DNA from: Paenibacillus sp. Soil750
Lineage (GTDB): Bacteria > Bacillota > Bacilli > Paenibacillales > NBRC-103111
Direction of reading: 5' to 3'
Assembly: GCF_001428045.1 (NCBI RefSeq)
Contig: NZ_LMSD01000002.1
Location: forward strand, 175,982 to 239,981
Length of the DNA: 64,000 bases
Part shown: one piece after another, positions 37,749-46,922 of the stretch
Numbering within the stretch: position 1 is the first letter of the stretch
Layout: every line of letters starts with the position of its first letter
Notes under the pieces: model-generated
What the model was told of the DNA's origin: nothing
The model's database searches: none
What the model saw: the letters and a program-made list of their open reading frames with translations, nothing else
Program-made: the position numbers and the translations under genes

Positions 37749-40700
37749 TTAGTAAATACTCACATTATCAAATTTGCTGCTCGCCCGATGCGAATAAAGA
37801 CCAATTTGCCCCGAGGTGAAACTCGTATCCGTCGTTGTCAGCAGTTTCGTTCCGTTCACCCAGAATTCTAGCGTGCTGCCATTTACCACAGCTTTGAAGT
37901 CATACCAGGCCCCCAAGGTGAACGTGAATGGCACGGTGACGAGGTCGGTAGGCGTACCGCCGACGACTTCGAGGATCTTCAGACTATTCGTGGACTTATA
38001 GTACATAAATGTATAGTAATTGTTCGCATCCACACGTCGTGCGATAAGACCAAGTCCAGCTAGATTGCCGGCATCGAAGCTGTCAGCTTTGACTTTTGCG
38101 GCAACCGTATAATTCTGCCAAGTACTCAGTCCGGAATACGCATTGATACTAACAGCCGCATTGTTCGACTGGTTAAATACCTTCGTACCATCCGTCACAA
38201 CGCTCCATGTGCCTCCAGTTGTTGCCCAGCTTGAGGCTGATCCTGACTCATAATCATCACCGAAAATAGGCGCCACGCTCACATTATCAAATTTGGCATT
38301 TGCCCGATGAGCGTACATTCCGATTTTGCCTGAAGTAAGCGTTGTATCCGTCCCCGTCAACTGCTTCGTCCCATTCACCCATAACTCCAGTGTGGCCCCG
38401 TTGACAACAGCTTTGAAGTCATACCAAGTGCCTGTGTTGAGTGTATAAGGCATCGTCACAACATCACTTGCGACACCGGCAGCCAGCTTCGTGATTTTCA
38501 GTGTATTCGTCAGCTTGTAGTACATGAATGCGTAATAATTACTACTATCCACATACCGTGCAACAACTCCAATCCCCGCGTAATTCCCTGCATCGAAGGC
38601 ATCCGCTTTGAGCCTCGCTGAGACGCTGTAATGCTGCCAAGTACTGTCACCAATAAAAGCAGTAGCTCCACCAACCGTGGTATTCGACTGGGTGTATACC
38701 TTCGTACCATCTGTGATGACACCCCACGTTCCACCTGTTGTCGACCACCCTGCTGCTGAGCCAGATTCGAAATCGTCACTCAGAAGTGTGACTGAACTGG
38801 TGCTTGTCGTACCCGGATTACCATCTGTTTGAAAACTAATCGTAACCGTATCCGATGTACCACCTGCTTCACTGAACGTTAAAGTCTTGGAGTAACTTGA
38901 ATTAGGCGCCAAACCTACCGTATTAATCGTAAAATAGATCTCCCGCTCCCCTCGCAAATTTCCTGAGGATTGTGTAAGCCCAAGCCAATCGCCTTGACCA
39001 CTAACCGTCCAATTTGTGCTTAAACCGCCGCCTTTATTGATGATCTTCAATTTGTGCTTTTGAAAACTGTTCGTCACATTCTTAACACCAACATTGATGC
39101 TAGCTGGTACATCCATCTTCGCAGCTGGGATGCTCCCCAATGCGCCAAGCCGATTCGTTTCTTGGAACTTCGTGATCGTGCCCTTCTTCGCCGTTAATTT
39201 CAATTGCAGCCATTGCGCTGAAACACCTGTAGGCGGCGTAAACGAAATCGCTTGCTCCACTTTGTTGCCATACGGTACCGAGACATTAAATGTACCCGTT
39301 TGGAAACTCGTATAGGTGCCATTCCCAGGATTCAAATATCCCGCTTCCCAATTCACATCCACGCTAGTTCCGTCCTGCTGCTCATCGTTATACACAATAA
39401 TTGTTCGAGTTGTAGCCGTACCTCCCGAAAATATAAGAGGTGAAGCCCCGATCAAATTATTCTTATCCCCATCCTTATCAAAAGCAGCAACAGGTGAGTA
39501 CGTATTATGGGTGTACTCATACGAATCTGATTTGATAAAGGCTGGTTTCGCTGAATCATACGCGTTAAACACAGGTCGATTAATCGCGACCGGCTTCAAT
39601 CCTGGTGTCGTCATATCTGACCACGTCGGATACAAGGTATCCTCCGTCACTTCATAAGCATAGATCCAATTGGCATAATAGCGAATGTCTGCAAAGCCCG
39701 CATATCTCATCGCTCTTGTCATCCGATCAGCCGCACGGTGCCAAACGGCTTGTGAAACGACATTATCGTTCAAAATATCTTTCGCCAACGTTGCGTTATA
39801 CGTCCCATTCGCATTGAGTGTCGGCCACCCACCCGAAGGTGTGTATGCTTCCCCTTCACCTTTGGGTTTCGTACTGTTATTCGTGTACAGTCCATACATC
39901 GTGCTATTGTTCAACCAGCCTATTTGGTAACCGCCCGTATAGTGATGATTCTCTTGATCTGCCGTTGTAAAGTCATCCTGAATAATTGGTTTCGATGTAT
40001 CAATCGATGTGATTGCCGCTGCAATGGTTGGATGCAGAATTGTCGTATTGTTGCTCGTTGAACTCCAATTTTCATTACCTCCGCTCCAGATCACAATACT
40101 TGCATGATTCTTCCTCGCATTCACCCATTGTTTAACCCATTTCGTAATGTGATCCATTGCATCAGTTGTATAACTATGCACACTGTGATACTGCCAGTAA
40201 GGCGTCTCATCAATGAGAAGTAAGCCGATTTCATCCGCATAGTCGTATACTTGCTTGATCCCTCCGTGAATGTGCGTTCGCGCAACATTGTAGGTGGTTT
40301 TCCATTCATCCATGGTTAGTTTAACCTCGGCAATGCTCGCATTCGCATACGATTGCGATGAGCTATATGCTGCCCCGTGTCCACTACCCGTTGCCCAGTT
40401 GAACTGCAGCGCATCTCCGCGGAGATTCGTTTTAATACCATTGAGCTGATAGTAATTCGTGTTTACAGCAAATTGTCTAAATCCAAATCGTGTTACTAAG
40501 CTGTCGATCGTGACCGCACTTTGAGTAAGACTCGTGTTCAAATTGTACAGCTTAGGGTCGTGCGTCCACCAATATTTCGCATTCGTCCAAGGTACAGCGG
40601 ACCATGTCACGGTTTGCGAACTATTGGCTGCCACCGTCACGGTTTGGTCAGAGAAAGTTTTCTCTGTACTACCGCCAACGAGCTGAGCGCTATTTGTGAC

Positions 40701-41426
40701 CGTGACCGTTTGGCTGATCGCTGTCGCGTTCGTCACCGTCGTTTTCACCGTTATTTCGTCGTCGGAAGGTGACGTGTTATTTTTCAAATCGGTGATGACG
40801 AATGTATCTGAAACAAATACTTTGGGATACGCCACTAACGCTACGTCATCGTTGATTCCGCGACCTTGACCCCAACTCTGATTGTCCACACCAATGGGAT
40901 ATAGGGATTTTCCACTTGCATCCTTGGCATCGGCTGGCAGCGCATAGTAACCCCACACACGTACTTCTAACGTATTCGTCCCCCCAACAATAGCGAGAGG
41001 TGTGATATCCAGCTTATACGGCAATCTCGTCATCAAGTAACCGTCTGTTTCTGTCGCTAGTTGTGTGCCGTTAACGAACACTTTGGACAGCGGGCCGATA
41101 TTCTCGAGGTCTAGGAAGATTTCCTTCCCTGTCATTGATGAGGGCACCGTGAAATTCCTTTTATATACCCCATAGTTCAGTGTATTCCATGATGTTGGGT
41201 ACCCAAAGCCAGCAGATGTATCCCAATAGGAAGGGACCGTAATATCGTAGCGGGTTGCTCCGCCATTCGGATAAAAGTCCCACACCCCATTCAATGAAAT
41301 CTGCTCCCGACTCGTGTCTGCCTGTGCGTTGTTTGTCACTGCAAACAGTGTACTTATCACTAACGAAGTGAATAACATCAAGACGATCCTTAGATTCATT
41401 TTGCCTAAACTCCACGGTATTCGCAT
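37749..41426 (-). CDS. Secreted GH2-family glycosidase with two C-terminal LamG-like modules
   Basis: 1,225 residues. A signal peptide (residues 1-36, ending NNAQA) indicates secretion. The GH2 parts follow: jelly-roll sugar-binding domain (about 40-205), immunoglobulin-like domain, and a TIM barrel with GFRQFAVNTNYYQLNGIKTN and the acid/base site WSGGNENW (Glu452). It is a beta-galactosidase/glucuronidase-like hydrolase. After a linker come two tandem, near-identical concanavalin-like modules (each about 170 residues, starting DDFESGSAAGW and DDYESGSASSW). They probably bind polysaccharide. The start follows AGGAGGACG. It has its own cre site upstream, so CcpA control is likely. Confidence 0.88.
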   Translation of the reverse strand: MRIPWSLGKMNLRIVLMLFTSLVISTLFAVTNNAQADTSREQISLNGVWDFYPNGGATRYDITVPSYWDTSAGFGYPTSWNTLNYGVYKRNFTVPSSMTGKEIFLDLENIGPLSKVFVNGTQLATETDGYLMTRLPYKLDITPLAIVGGTNTLEVRVWGYYALPADAKDASGKSLYPIGVDNQSWGQGRGINDDVALVAYPKVFVSDTFVITDLKNNTSPSDDEITVKTTVTNATAISQTVTVTNSAQLVGGSTEKTFSDQTVTVAANSSQTVTWSAVPWTNAKYWWTHDPKLYNLNTSLTQSAVTIDSLVTRFGFRQFAVNTNYYQLNGIKTNLRGDALQFNWATGSGHGAAYSSSQSYANASIAEVKLTMDEWKTTYNVARTHIHGGIKQVYDYADEIGLLLIDETPYWQYHSVHSYTTDAMDHITKWVKQWVNARKNHASIVIWSGGNENWSSTSNNTTILHPTIAAAITSIDTSKPIIQDDFTTADQENHHYTGGYQIGWLNNSTMYGLYTNNSTKPKGEGEAYTPSGGWPTLNANGTYNATLAKDILNDNVVSQAVWHRAADRMTRAMRYAGFADIRYYANWIYAYEVTEDTLYPTWSDMTTPGLKPVAINRPVFNAYDSAKPAFIKSDSYEYTHNTYSPVAAFDKDGDKNNLIGASPLIFSGGTATTRTIIVYNDEQQDGTSVDVNWEAGYLNPGNGTYTSFQTGTFNVSVPYGNKVEQAISFTPPTGVSAQWLQLKLTAKKGTITKFQETNRLGALGSIPAAKMDVPASINVGVKNVTNSFQKHKLKIINKGGGLSTNWTVSGQGDWLGLTQSSGNLRGEREIYFTINTVGLAPNSSYSKTLTFSEAGGTSDTVTISFQTDGNPGTTSTSSVTLLSDDFESGSAAGWSTTGGTWGVITDGTKVYTQSNTTVGGATAFIGDSTWQHYSVSARLKADAFDAGNYAGIGVVARYVDSSNYYAFMYYKLTNTLKITKLAAGVASDVVTMPYTLNTGTWYDFKAVVNGATLELWVNGTKQLTGTDTTLTSGKIGMYAHRANAKFDNVSVAPIFGDDYESGSASSWATTGGTWSVVTDGTKVFNQSNNAAVSINAYSGLSTWQNYTVAAKVKADSFDAGNLAGLGLIARRVDANNYYTFMYYKSTNSLKILEVVGGTPTDLVTVPFTFTLGAWYDFKAVVNGSTLEFWVNGTKLLTTTDTSFTSGQIGLYSHRASSKFDNVSIY

Positions 41427-41463
41427 CTAACGTCCTCCTTCAAATGAGCGAGCCATAATAAAT

Positions 41464-41478
41464 CGTAAGCGCTTACAA
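41464..41478. promoter_or_regulatory. cre site (CcpA operator)
   Basis: The minus-strand sequence TTGTAAGCGCTTACG matches cre WTGNAANCGNWNNCW except the last base, with a perfect GTAAGCGCTTAC palindrome. It lies about 40 bases before the GH2 start. Confidence 0.7.
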
Positions 41479-41523
41479 CACTTTCGCTATTCATCCCCTC
41501 CTCTCATTCACATCCCTTATTTC

Positions 41524-43464
41524 TCAATTCTCCTCTATCGAAACACCTCGCTGATTCACCATTATGGCTACCTGACTATCGACGGATCCTTTTAACAGAA
41601 TCTGAATCTCCGTAGAACCTGCCACCTCATTAACCTTCAAAAGCGCTAACTGCCACGCCTCACTTTCATTCGACTCACACTCAGGTAAACATAACGTAGC
41701 GATAACCGCTCTTTGCGTAAAAGATTGACGGTACGCTAAGACCGGGATTACTTTCTTTGAGCCATAATGGTCGGATCTCCACCCCTCTTTCGTCGCAAGA
41801 GACGCCTGAGCCCCTGCACTCCCAGCCCAGTACATCCGGCAACCCGATGTCTTCCCAAGCTCCTCACCGTATGAAATCGACGCTTCCACCCCCTCATCAA
41901 TCCCATAGCTCCAATCCATCACCCTAGCTTCATCGGACAAATGAAACATTTGCTCGATCACATGCGTACCTACGCCATCCAACTCATCCACGACAAGGAG
42001 GAATGGCAGCGATTTCCCCATCAATAGCCATCTTCGATGCGCAACTGGCTCGCTCAATCGCGCATAGCCATGATGCGAAGCATCAATGAAATCATAGGCC
42101 TCGCAAGACAACCAACGATGTAGCTCAACAGTCGCTTCCGGCTCTCCCCATTGCTGCGTCGATAGGTACGGCGTTTGATCCTGTCCATCGACCGTAATCG
42201 TGTTGTGTGCCGAAGTTCCTTTGAAATACCGCCGCCATTCGCCTTCTTGGTACGTGTATCTGCCTGAATCTCCAAAGATTAAGCGCCCTCCATGCATCCA
42301 TTCAAAATGCAAAGCATCCGCATGACCATGTGCTCCGCCTAGCGGTGCTGCGTCAAAGAACACATACTGCTGCGCATCTTGCATCACATAATAGCCCGAA
42401 TCAGGGAAGGCAACGGTTGACCGAATTTCCTTCTCCATTCCTCCCATCCGCTCCGTCCAATACACGAACTTCTCGCTTCCTAACAGCCAGAGCAGCCCCT
42501 CACTGATCTCGCCTTGCTGGCAGATGGCTTCATCCTCACAAATTGCGCCTATAAAGCCGACTTTCGCTCGCACATGCGCACCGCTATCCGAATCAGATAG
42601 CGCGACAGCCTTACCATCTGGCCGTATCGTCGCTACGCTAAAAGCCACCATCGATTTCAACTTTTCCAGATAGCTGTTTGGAAAAGGATGCCCCGTCTGC
42701 TTCGCCAGTAGAAATGGCGTTCCAAACATATCCAAGCTGGCCGTATGATAATGCGGTGTCAGCTCATTTTGAATCCCATCCGCACGAATCTGATCGTGCA
42801 GACAAAGCATAAGCCGCTCTTGGGCAAGCTGGCGGAAATATGGCGCCTCCGCATGATCGGCAAGGAACGTGCCAACCATGAACAACCCTTGCATATGCAT
42901 GGTGGCATGATTGATCGAGGTTTCTCCCAGATACCTCGACAGAAACGTCGCTTGTTCGGCCAAGCTGTCTCTCCACTTTCTTTCAAAATCTCCATCCAGC
43001 AGCGCACTATGGCTCATCAACATATATCCCCAGACCCAGGATTGCACACGCAATCCCACTTCGAGTAACCGCCATGGACCAGGCCGTTGGAAATACACCA
43101 TCTTCTCGTATGTTAGCGAGGTTGGCTTGGGATTCTGCTCGATCCAACTCGTGATATGCCGCTTATAAGCCTCCACATACCGTTCATCCCCTGTTAATAT
43201 ATACGCAATTCCCAAGTCGCGCAGATGCCAATGTCGATTAAGAATCCATGTATACTCCAGGTCCTCCGTAGGATTGTACAACCAATCCGGACGCAAACCG
43301 TGATCGATCCACTCCCCTGCAGCCATCGTATAAGGAAGCTTGAACTGTCCCGCACAAGAATGGTCGGCTTGCTCCAAAATGTGTTCCACACGTAGAGGAA
43401 AATACGCTTTAAACGTCCCTGCCGCTTCACGCAGCTCCGCATTGGTCAGATAAAATTGCATCAT
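41524..43464 (-). CDS. Heparinase II/III-family polysaccharide lyase
   Basis: 646 residues with no clear signal peptide. An N-terminal (alpha/alpha)n toroid (residues about 1-340) is followed by a beta-sandwich with the family motif GGAHGHADALHFEW, then GRLIFGDSGRYTY, and KGTSAHNTITVDG, which supplies catalytic His/Tyr residues. Such enzymes cleave uronate-containing chains (heparin-like, alginate-like) by beta-elimination. It follows the permease gene by 21 bases and is the last gene of the transporter operon, so it probably degrades imported oligosaccharides in the cytoplasm. Confidence 0.9.
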   Translation of the reverse strand: MMQFYLTNAELREAAGTFKAYFPLRVEHILEQADHSCAGQFKLPYTMAAGEWIDHGLRPDWLYNPTEDLEYTWILNRHWHLRDLGIAYILTGDERYVEAYKRHITSWIEQNPKPTSLTYEKMVYFQRPGPWRLLEVGLRVQSWVWGYMLMSHSALLDGDFERKWRDSLAEQATFLSRYLGETSINHATMHMQGLFMVGTFLADHAEAPYFRQLAQERLMLCLHDQIRADGIQNELTPHYHTASLDMFGTPFLLAKQTGHPFPNSYLEKLKSMVAFSVATIRPDGKAVALSDSDSGAHVRAKVGFIGAICEDEAICQQGEISEGLLWLLGSEKFVYWTERMGGMEKEIRSTVAFPDSGYYVMQDAQQYVFFDAAPLGGAHGHADALHFEWMHGGRLIFGDSGRYTYQEGEWRRYFKGTSAHNTITVDGQDQTPYLSTQQWGEPEATVELHRWLSCEAYDFIDASHHGYARLSEPVAHRRWLLMGKSLPFLLVVDELDGVGTHVIEQMFHLSDEARVMDWSYGIDEGVEASISYGEELGKTSGCRMYWAGSAGAQASLATKEGWRSDHYGSKKVIPVLAYRQSFTQRAVIATLCLPECESNESEAWQLALLKVNEVAGSTEIQILLKGSVDSQVAIMVNQRGVSIEEN

Positions 43465-43485
43465 GATCTCCTTTACTCACACGAA

Positions 43486-44385
43486 TTATCCTTTGACAGA
43501 ACCCGCTGTGACACTAATGAATGATTTGTTCGCAAGGATATACACGATGAGTATCGGCAAAATCGACATACAGGCGCCAGCGAGCATAATGTGCGTCTCC
43601 GCAGCGGCTGAGGTGCCATAGCGCAAGCTGGCTAACCCTACAGTCAACGTTTGAAGCGCTGGTTTCGTCATCGTGAATACCAAAGGCAAAATGTATTCGT
43701 TCCACGCATTGCGGAAAACGAATAACCCGGCAACGCCTAGCCCAGGCGCCAATAGCGGCAGGATAATCCGCCAGTAAATGCCATAAACGCTGCAGCCGTC
43801 AATCTTCGCTGCCTCATCTAGATCTCGCGGGATCCCTTTAAAGAAACCAATGAGCGTAAAGAAGGTTGCTGCATGACCACTGATCAAGATGATCACAACG
43901 CCCCATAAGGACTTGTGCAGATTCAAATGCACCATCAATTCGAATTGCGGGCGCAGTACAACAGCGCCGATCGAGATGAACATCGTGGACGCGAGCAGCG
44001 CCACATAGACTTTTTTACCCGTAAATTCCTGTCGATCCACGGCATAAGCAGCTAACGAAGCTACAAGTAGACTACCTATCGTGGTTGCAATACTAACGAA
44101 CAAACTATTCATCGTAAAATGGGCGAAATTCGCACCCTTCCAGGCTTTCGCATAGTTGGAAAATTGCCAGACGGATGGCCAGAACGTTGCACCTGTGGTT
44201 ACTTCTGCATTTGTTTTGAAAGAACCAAGCACAGCCATGATGACCGGAAATAAGGTGAACACCACGATTAGAATCAGAAATGCCCATAGAATGAGCTTAC
44301 CCGTTAGTTTCGCAATGAACAGTGAGATATAGGAGGGTAGCGAGGTTGTTTTGTTATTCGTTATACGAGTTGGAACCGTCTGCAT
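43486..44385 (-). CDS. Sugar ABC transporter permease, LplC/MalG type
   Basis: 299 residues, six membrane segments, EAA loop RDLDEAAKIDGCSVYGIYW. Second permease of the polysaccharide-derived oligosaccharide importer. It follows the first permease gene by 14 bases. No ATPase gene is in the operon. Confidence 0.93.
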   Translation of the reverse strand: MQTVPTRITNNKTTSLPSYISLFIAKLTGKLILWAFLILIVVFTLFPVIMAVLGSFKTNAEVTTGATFWPSVWQFSNYAKAWKGANFAHFTMNSLFVSIATTIGSLLVASLAAYAVDRQEFTGKKVYVALLASTMFISIGAVVLRPQFELMVHLNLHKSLWGVVIILISGHAATFFTLIGFFKGIPRDLDEAAKIDGCSVYGIYWRIILPLLAPGLGVAGLFVFRNAWNEYILPLVFTMTKPALQTLTVGLASLRYGTSAAAETHIMLAGACMSILPILIVYILANKSFISVTAGSVKG

Positions 44386-44399
44386 GTAAGCCTCATCTC

Positions 44400-45302
44400 C
44401 TATTCGTTAATCTGATTCAAACGTTTAGATAAGTAGAAATAACCTAACGTTACAACGCCAACAATCAGCGCGGATACGAAACCAACTGCACTGCCGTAAC
44501 CGATTTGCTGCTGAACAGCACCGCCTGCCGACGATACGGGGAAGAAGAGCTTATACACGTAAAGATACATGACTTCTGTTTTGCCAATAGGCCCGCCTTC
44601 AGTCAACACCATGATGCTCTCATAGCCTTTTAAGGCTGCTGTTATGGCGAGTAGTACGATCATTTGCAGCACAGGGCCTAACATAGGGACAGTGATGTAA
44701 ATAAATTTCTTCCAACCATTTGCCCCGTCAATGGCGGCACTTTCGTAGACGTCCTGCGGTATATTTTGCAATCCGGCGAGGAACAGCAGCATGTAATTCC
44801 CGATGGCACCCCAAACGGCGATGATGATCATCGTGAGCATGGCGAACTTCGTTCCCAGCCAATCGATATTCGAATGGATAATACCGTATTTCACAAGATA
44901 TTGATTGAGAATCCCATTATACGAATTGAAAATAACGTAGAAGACGACAGACATGACAGCTGTACTAATGACCGTTGGTAGAAAATAAATCGCACGAAAC
45001 AGATGTCGTCCACGCAATGCCCCGTTAAGTATCACGGCGAGCACTAAGGCGATGGGTAAGGTTAGAATGATTTTGCCCCCAGCATACACCAAGGTATTGA
45101 TAACCGATTGCCAATAAGTCTCGTCCTCATACAGTCTTCTGAAATTATCTAAGCCATTGAAGGTCTTAGCCCCATAGCCAGGATAGCTGTAAAACATATA
45201 GCGCATGGCCCACCCTAACGGGTAAATGCTAAGCACCAAAGTCAGAAAAAGACTCGGAAATGTAAGGATATAAGGGGCAAGCGCATGCTTACGTTTCATC
45301 AT
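44400..45302 (-). CDS. Sugar ABC transporter permease, LplB/MalF type
   Basis: 300 residues from the ATG at 45302 (MMKRKHALAPYIL), behind AAAGGAG; a longer in-frame start at 45350 lacks a ribosome site. Six membrane segments and EAA loop QDVYESAAIDGANGWKKF. First permease of the importer, followed closely by its partner. Confidence 0.93.
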   Translation of the reverse strand: MMKRKHALAPYILTFPSLFLTLVLSIYPLGWAMRYMFYSYPGYGAKTFNGLDNFRRLYEDETYWQSVINTLVYAGGKIILTLPIALVLAVILNGALRGRHLFRAIYFLPTVISTAVMSVVFYVIFNSYNGILNQYLVKYGIIHSNIDWLGTKFAMLTMIIIAVWGAIGNYMLLFLAGLQNIPQDVYESAAIDGANGWKKFIYITVPMLGPVLQMIVLLAITAALKGYESIMVLTEGGPIGKTEVMYLYVYKLFFPVSSAGGAVQQQIGYGSAVGFVSALIVGVVTLGYFYLSKRLNQINE

Positions 45303-45388
45303 TGCAAGGCTCCTTTCTACTTGAGAAAAAGAGCTACCCGCTTCAAACACACGGTTTCAGGCGGATAGCTTCCTCTCCTAGCGTGATC

Positions 45389-46810
45389 TTATTTAACTAG
45401 ACTGCCTTGTAGATTTTTGGCATCAAAGTCGGGCATGGGTTGATTCTTGGTCGTACCTGTTTGTCTCGCTTTATCTAGAGCGGTGTTATAGCGTGTTGAC
45501 AAATCTGTCGTTATTTTATTCACATCGCCGCCCTCTAGGATGTATCGCAAGGCTTCATCGCCCAAATTTTTACCTTCTGGCGTCACTGCTGGGACAACTG
45601 GGAATAAGGCGTCATATTTGTTAGGTAGGAACAAGTCCATATTGGCGAATCCTGGTTTTTTCGCAACAGCCAGCACATCTGGTACAGCGGAGATCCCTAC
45701 ACTATCCTCTTGGTATGTTTTCAACACTTCCGGACCGTACATCGTTTCGATGAATTTCCACGCCTTCGCTTTGTTCGCCGATTTCGCACTCATCGCGAGC
45801 CATACCGTCGCATTTGAGAATGGCGAAGCGCCATTGATTGTGCCATCTACCGTAGGAAGCGGGGCCGCACTCCATTTGATTTTGGCAGGAAATTGGTTCT
45901 TGTATACACCTGGCTCACTCGCATGATTGATGTACATGCCGATTTTACCTTCCGCAAATTGTGCACGGAGCGGGTCGATATCAAGTAATTCAAAGCCAGG
46001 AATCATACTGCCATCCTGCTTCATTTTGCGCAGAGCCTCGAGCATTGGGATTTGACTGGCAAAGTCGAACTTGCCTGTTTTGAAGTTAAAGCCATCCAAG
46101 ATCCCTGTACTTAGCGCGACAATCGGAGAAGCGGAACGGCCAAAGCCGCCGTTATTTTTGAAGTTACCTGCGAAGCCATACGCACCAATATCCTTCCCAG
46201 CAACGGTAAGCTTCTTGGCTGTCTCGACCATTTCATTGATCGTTTTCGGCGGTGCAGTAATACCCGCTTTTTGGAAAAGATCGACGTTATAGATAAGGCG
46301 CCAAGTGATACCATAGTTCGGCAAAGAGTAAATTTTATTCTCCACACGGTTCCCGTCGTCGATGATGAGGTTCTTGAAACGGGTTTTGAATTCAGGGGTC
46401 ATGTAGGTGTCTAATGGTTCTAGGTAGCCTTTCTTGATGAACGGGGCAAAATTAGAGCCTGATGTCTTGATAATGTCCGGTGCTTGATTACTAGCGAAAG
46501 CGACATCTAAAGATTGCTCATAGTTGTCAGCCATAATCGTGACTTCGACTTCGATATTGTCCTTATTCTCGGCATTATACTTCGCGATCTCCGCTTTGAT
46601 ATGATCCGATGCACCACGGTCGTTCGTCCAGTAAGTTAGCTTTGTTTTGGGGCCGGTGGCTGCTGCTGGCGCTGCGGAACTTGCCGCTGCTGTTGCTGCA
46701 GCTGTAGCTGCTGGGCTTGCAGATGTATCCGCTGTATGGCCGCTCCCGCAAGCAGATAAGGTGACTAGCAGAGCTGCGGATGCAGCGAGATGAAACGGTT
46801 TCTTACGCAT
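45389..46810 (-). CDS. Oligosaccharide-binding lipoprotein of ABC transporter
   Basis: 473 residues from the ATG at 46810, which follows GGGAGG. A lipoprotein signal with lipobox LSAC (ACGSGH) is followed by an Ala/Ser-rich linker and a family-1 binding-protein fold (KLTYWTNDRG). It delivers oligosaccharide to the two permeases downstream. A cre-like site lies 46 bases upstream. Downstream lyase and GH2 genes suggest uronate-containing ligands. Confidence 0.93.
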   Translation of the reverse strand: MRKKPFHLAASAALLVTLSACGSGHTADTSASPAATAAATAAASSAAPAAATGPKTKLTYWTNDRGASDHIKAEIAKYNAENKDNIEVEVTIMADNYEQSLDVAFASNQAPDIIKTSGSNFAPFIKKGYLEPLDTYMTPEFKTRFKNLIIDDGNRVENKIYSLPNYGITWRLIYNVDLFQKAGITAPPKTINEMVETAKKLTVAGKDIGAYGFAGNFKNNGGFGRSASPIVALSTGILDGFNFKTGKFDFASQIPMLEALRKMKQDGSMIPGFELLDIDPLRAQFAEGKIGMYINHASEPGVYKNQFPAKIKWSAAPLPTVDGTINGASPFSNATVWLAMSAKSANKAKAWKFIETMYGPEVLKTYQEDSVGISAVPDVLAVAKKPGFANMDLFLPNKYDALFPVVPAVTPEGKNLGDEALRYILEGGDVNKITTDLSTRYNTALDKARQTGTTKNQPMPDFDAKNLQGSLVK

Positions 46811-46855
46811 AAATGGTTGGCCTCCCTTTTCTTTTCCCATGTGTTTACTTCTAAA

Positions 46856-46870
46856 GTGTAAGCGAATTCA
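46856..46870. promoter_or_regulatory. cre-like site (CcpA operator)
   Basis: GTGTAAGCGAATTCA matches cre WTGNAANCGNWNNCW at all positions but the first. It lies in the promoter region of the binding-protein gene, upstream of its start at 46810. Confidence 0.55.
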
Positions 46871-46922
46871 CTCTAGCTGTGAGGAGGGTAAAACCACTAT
46901 TCACTAGGAAAATATGATTGTA

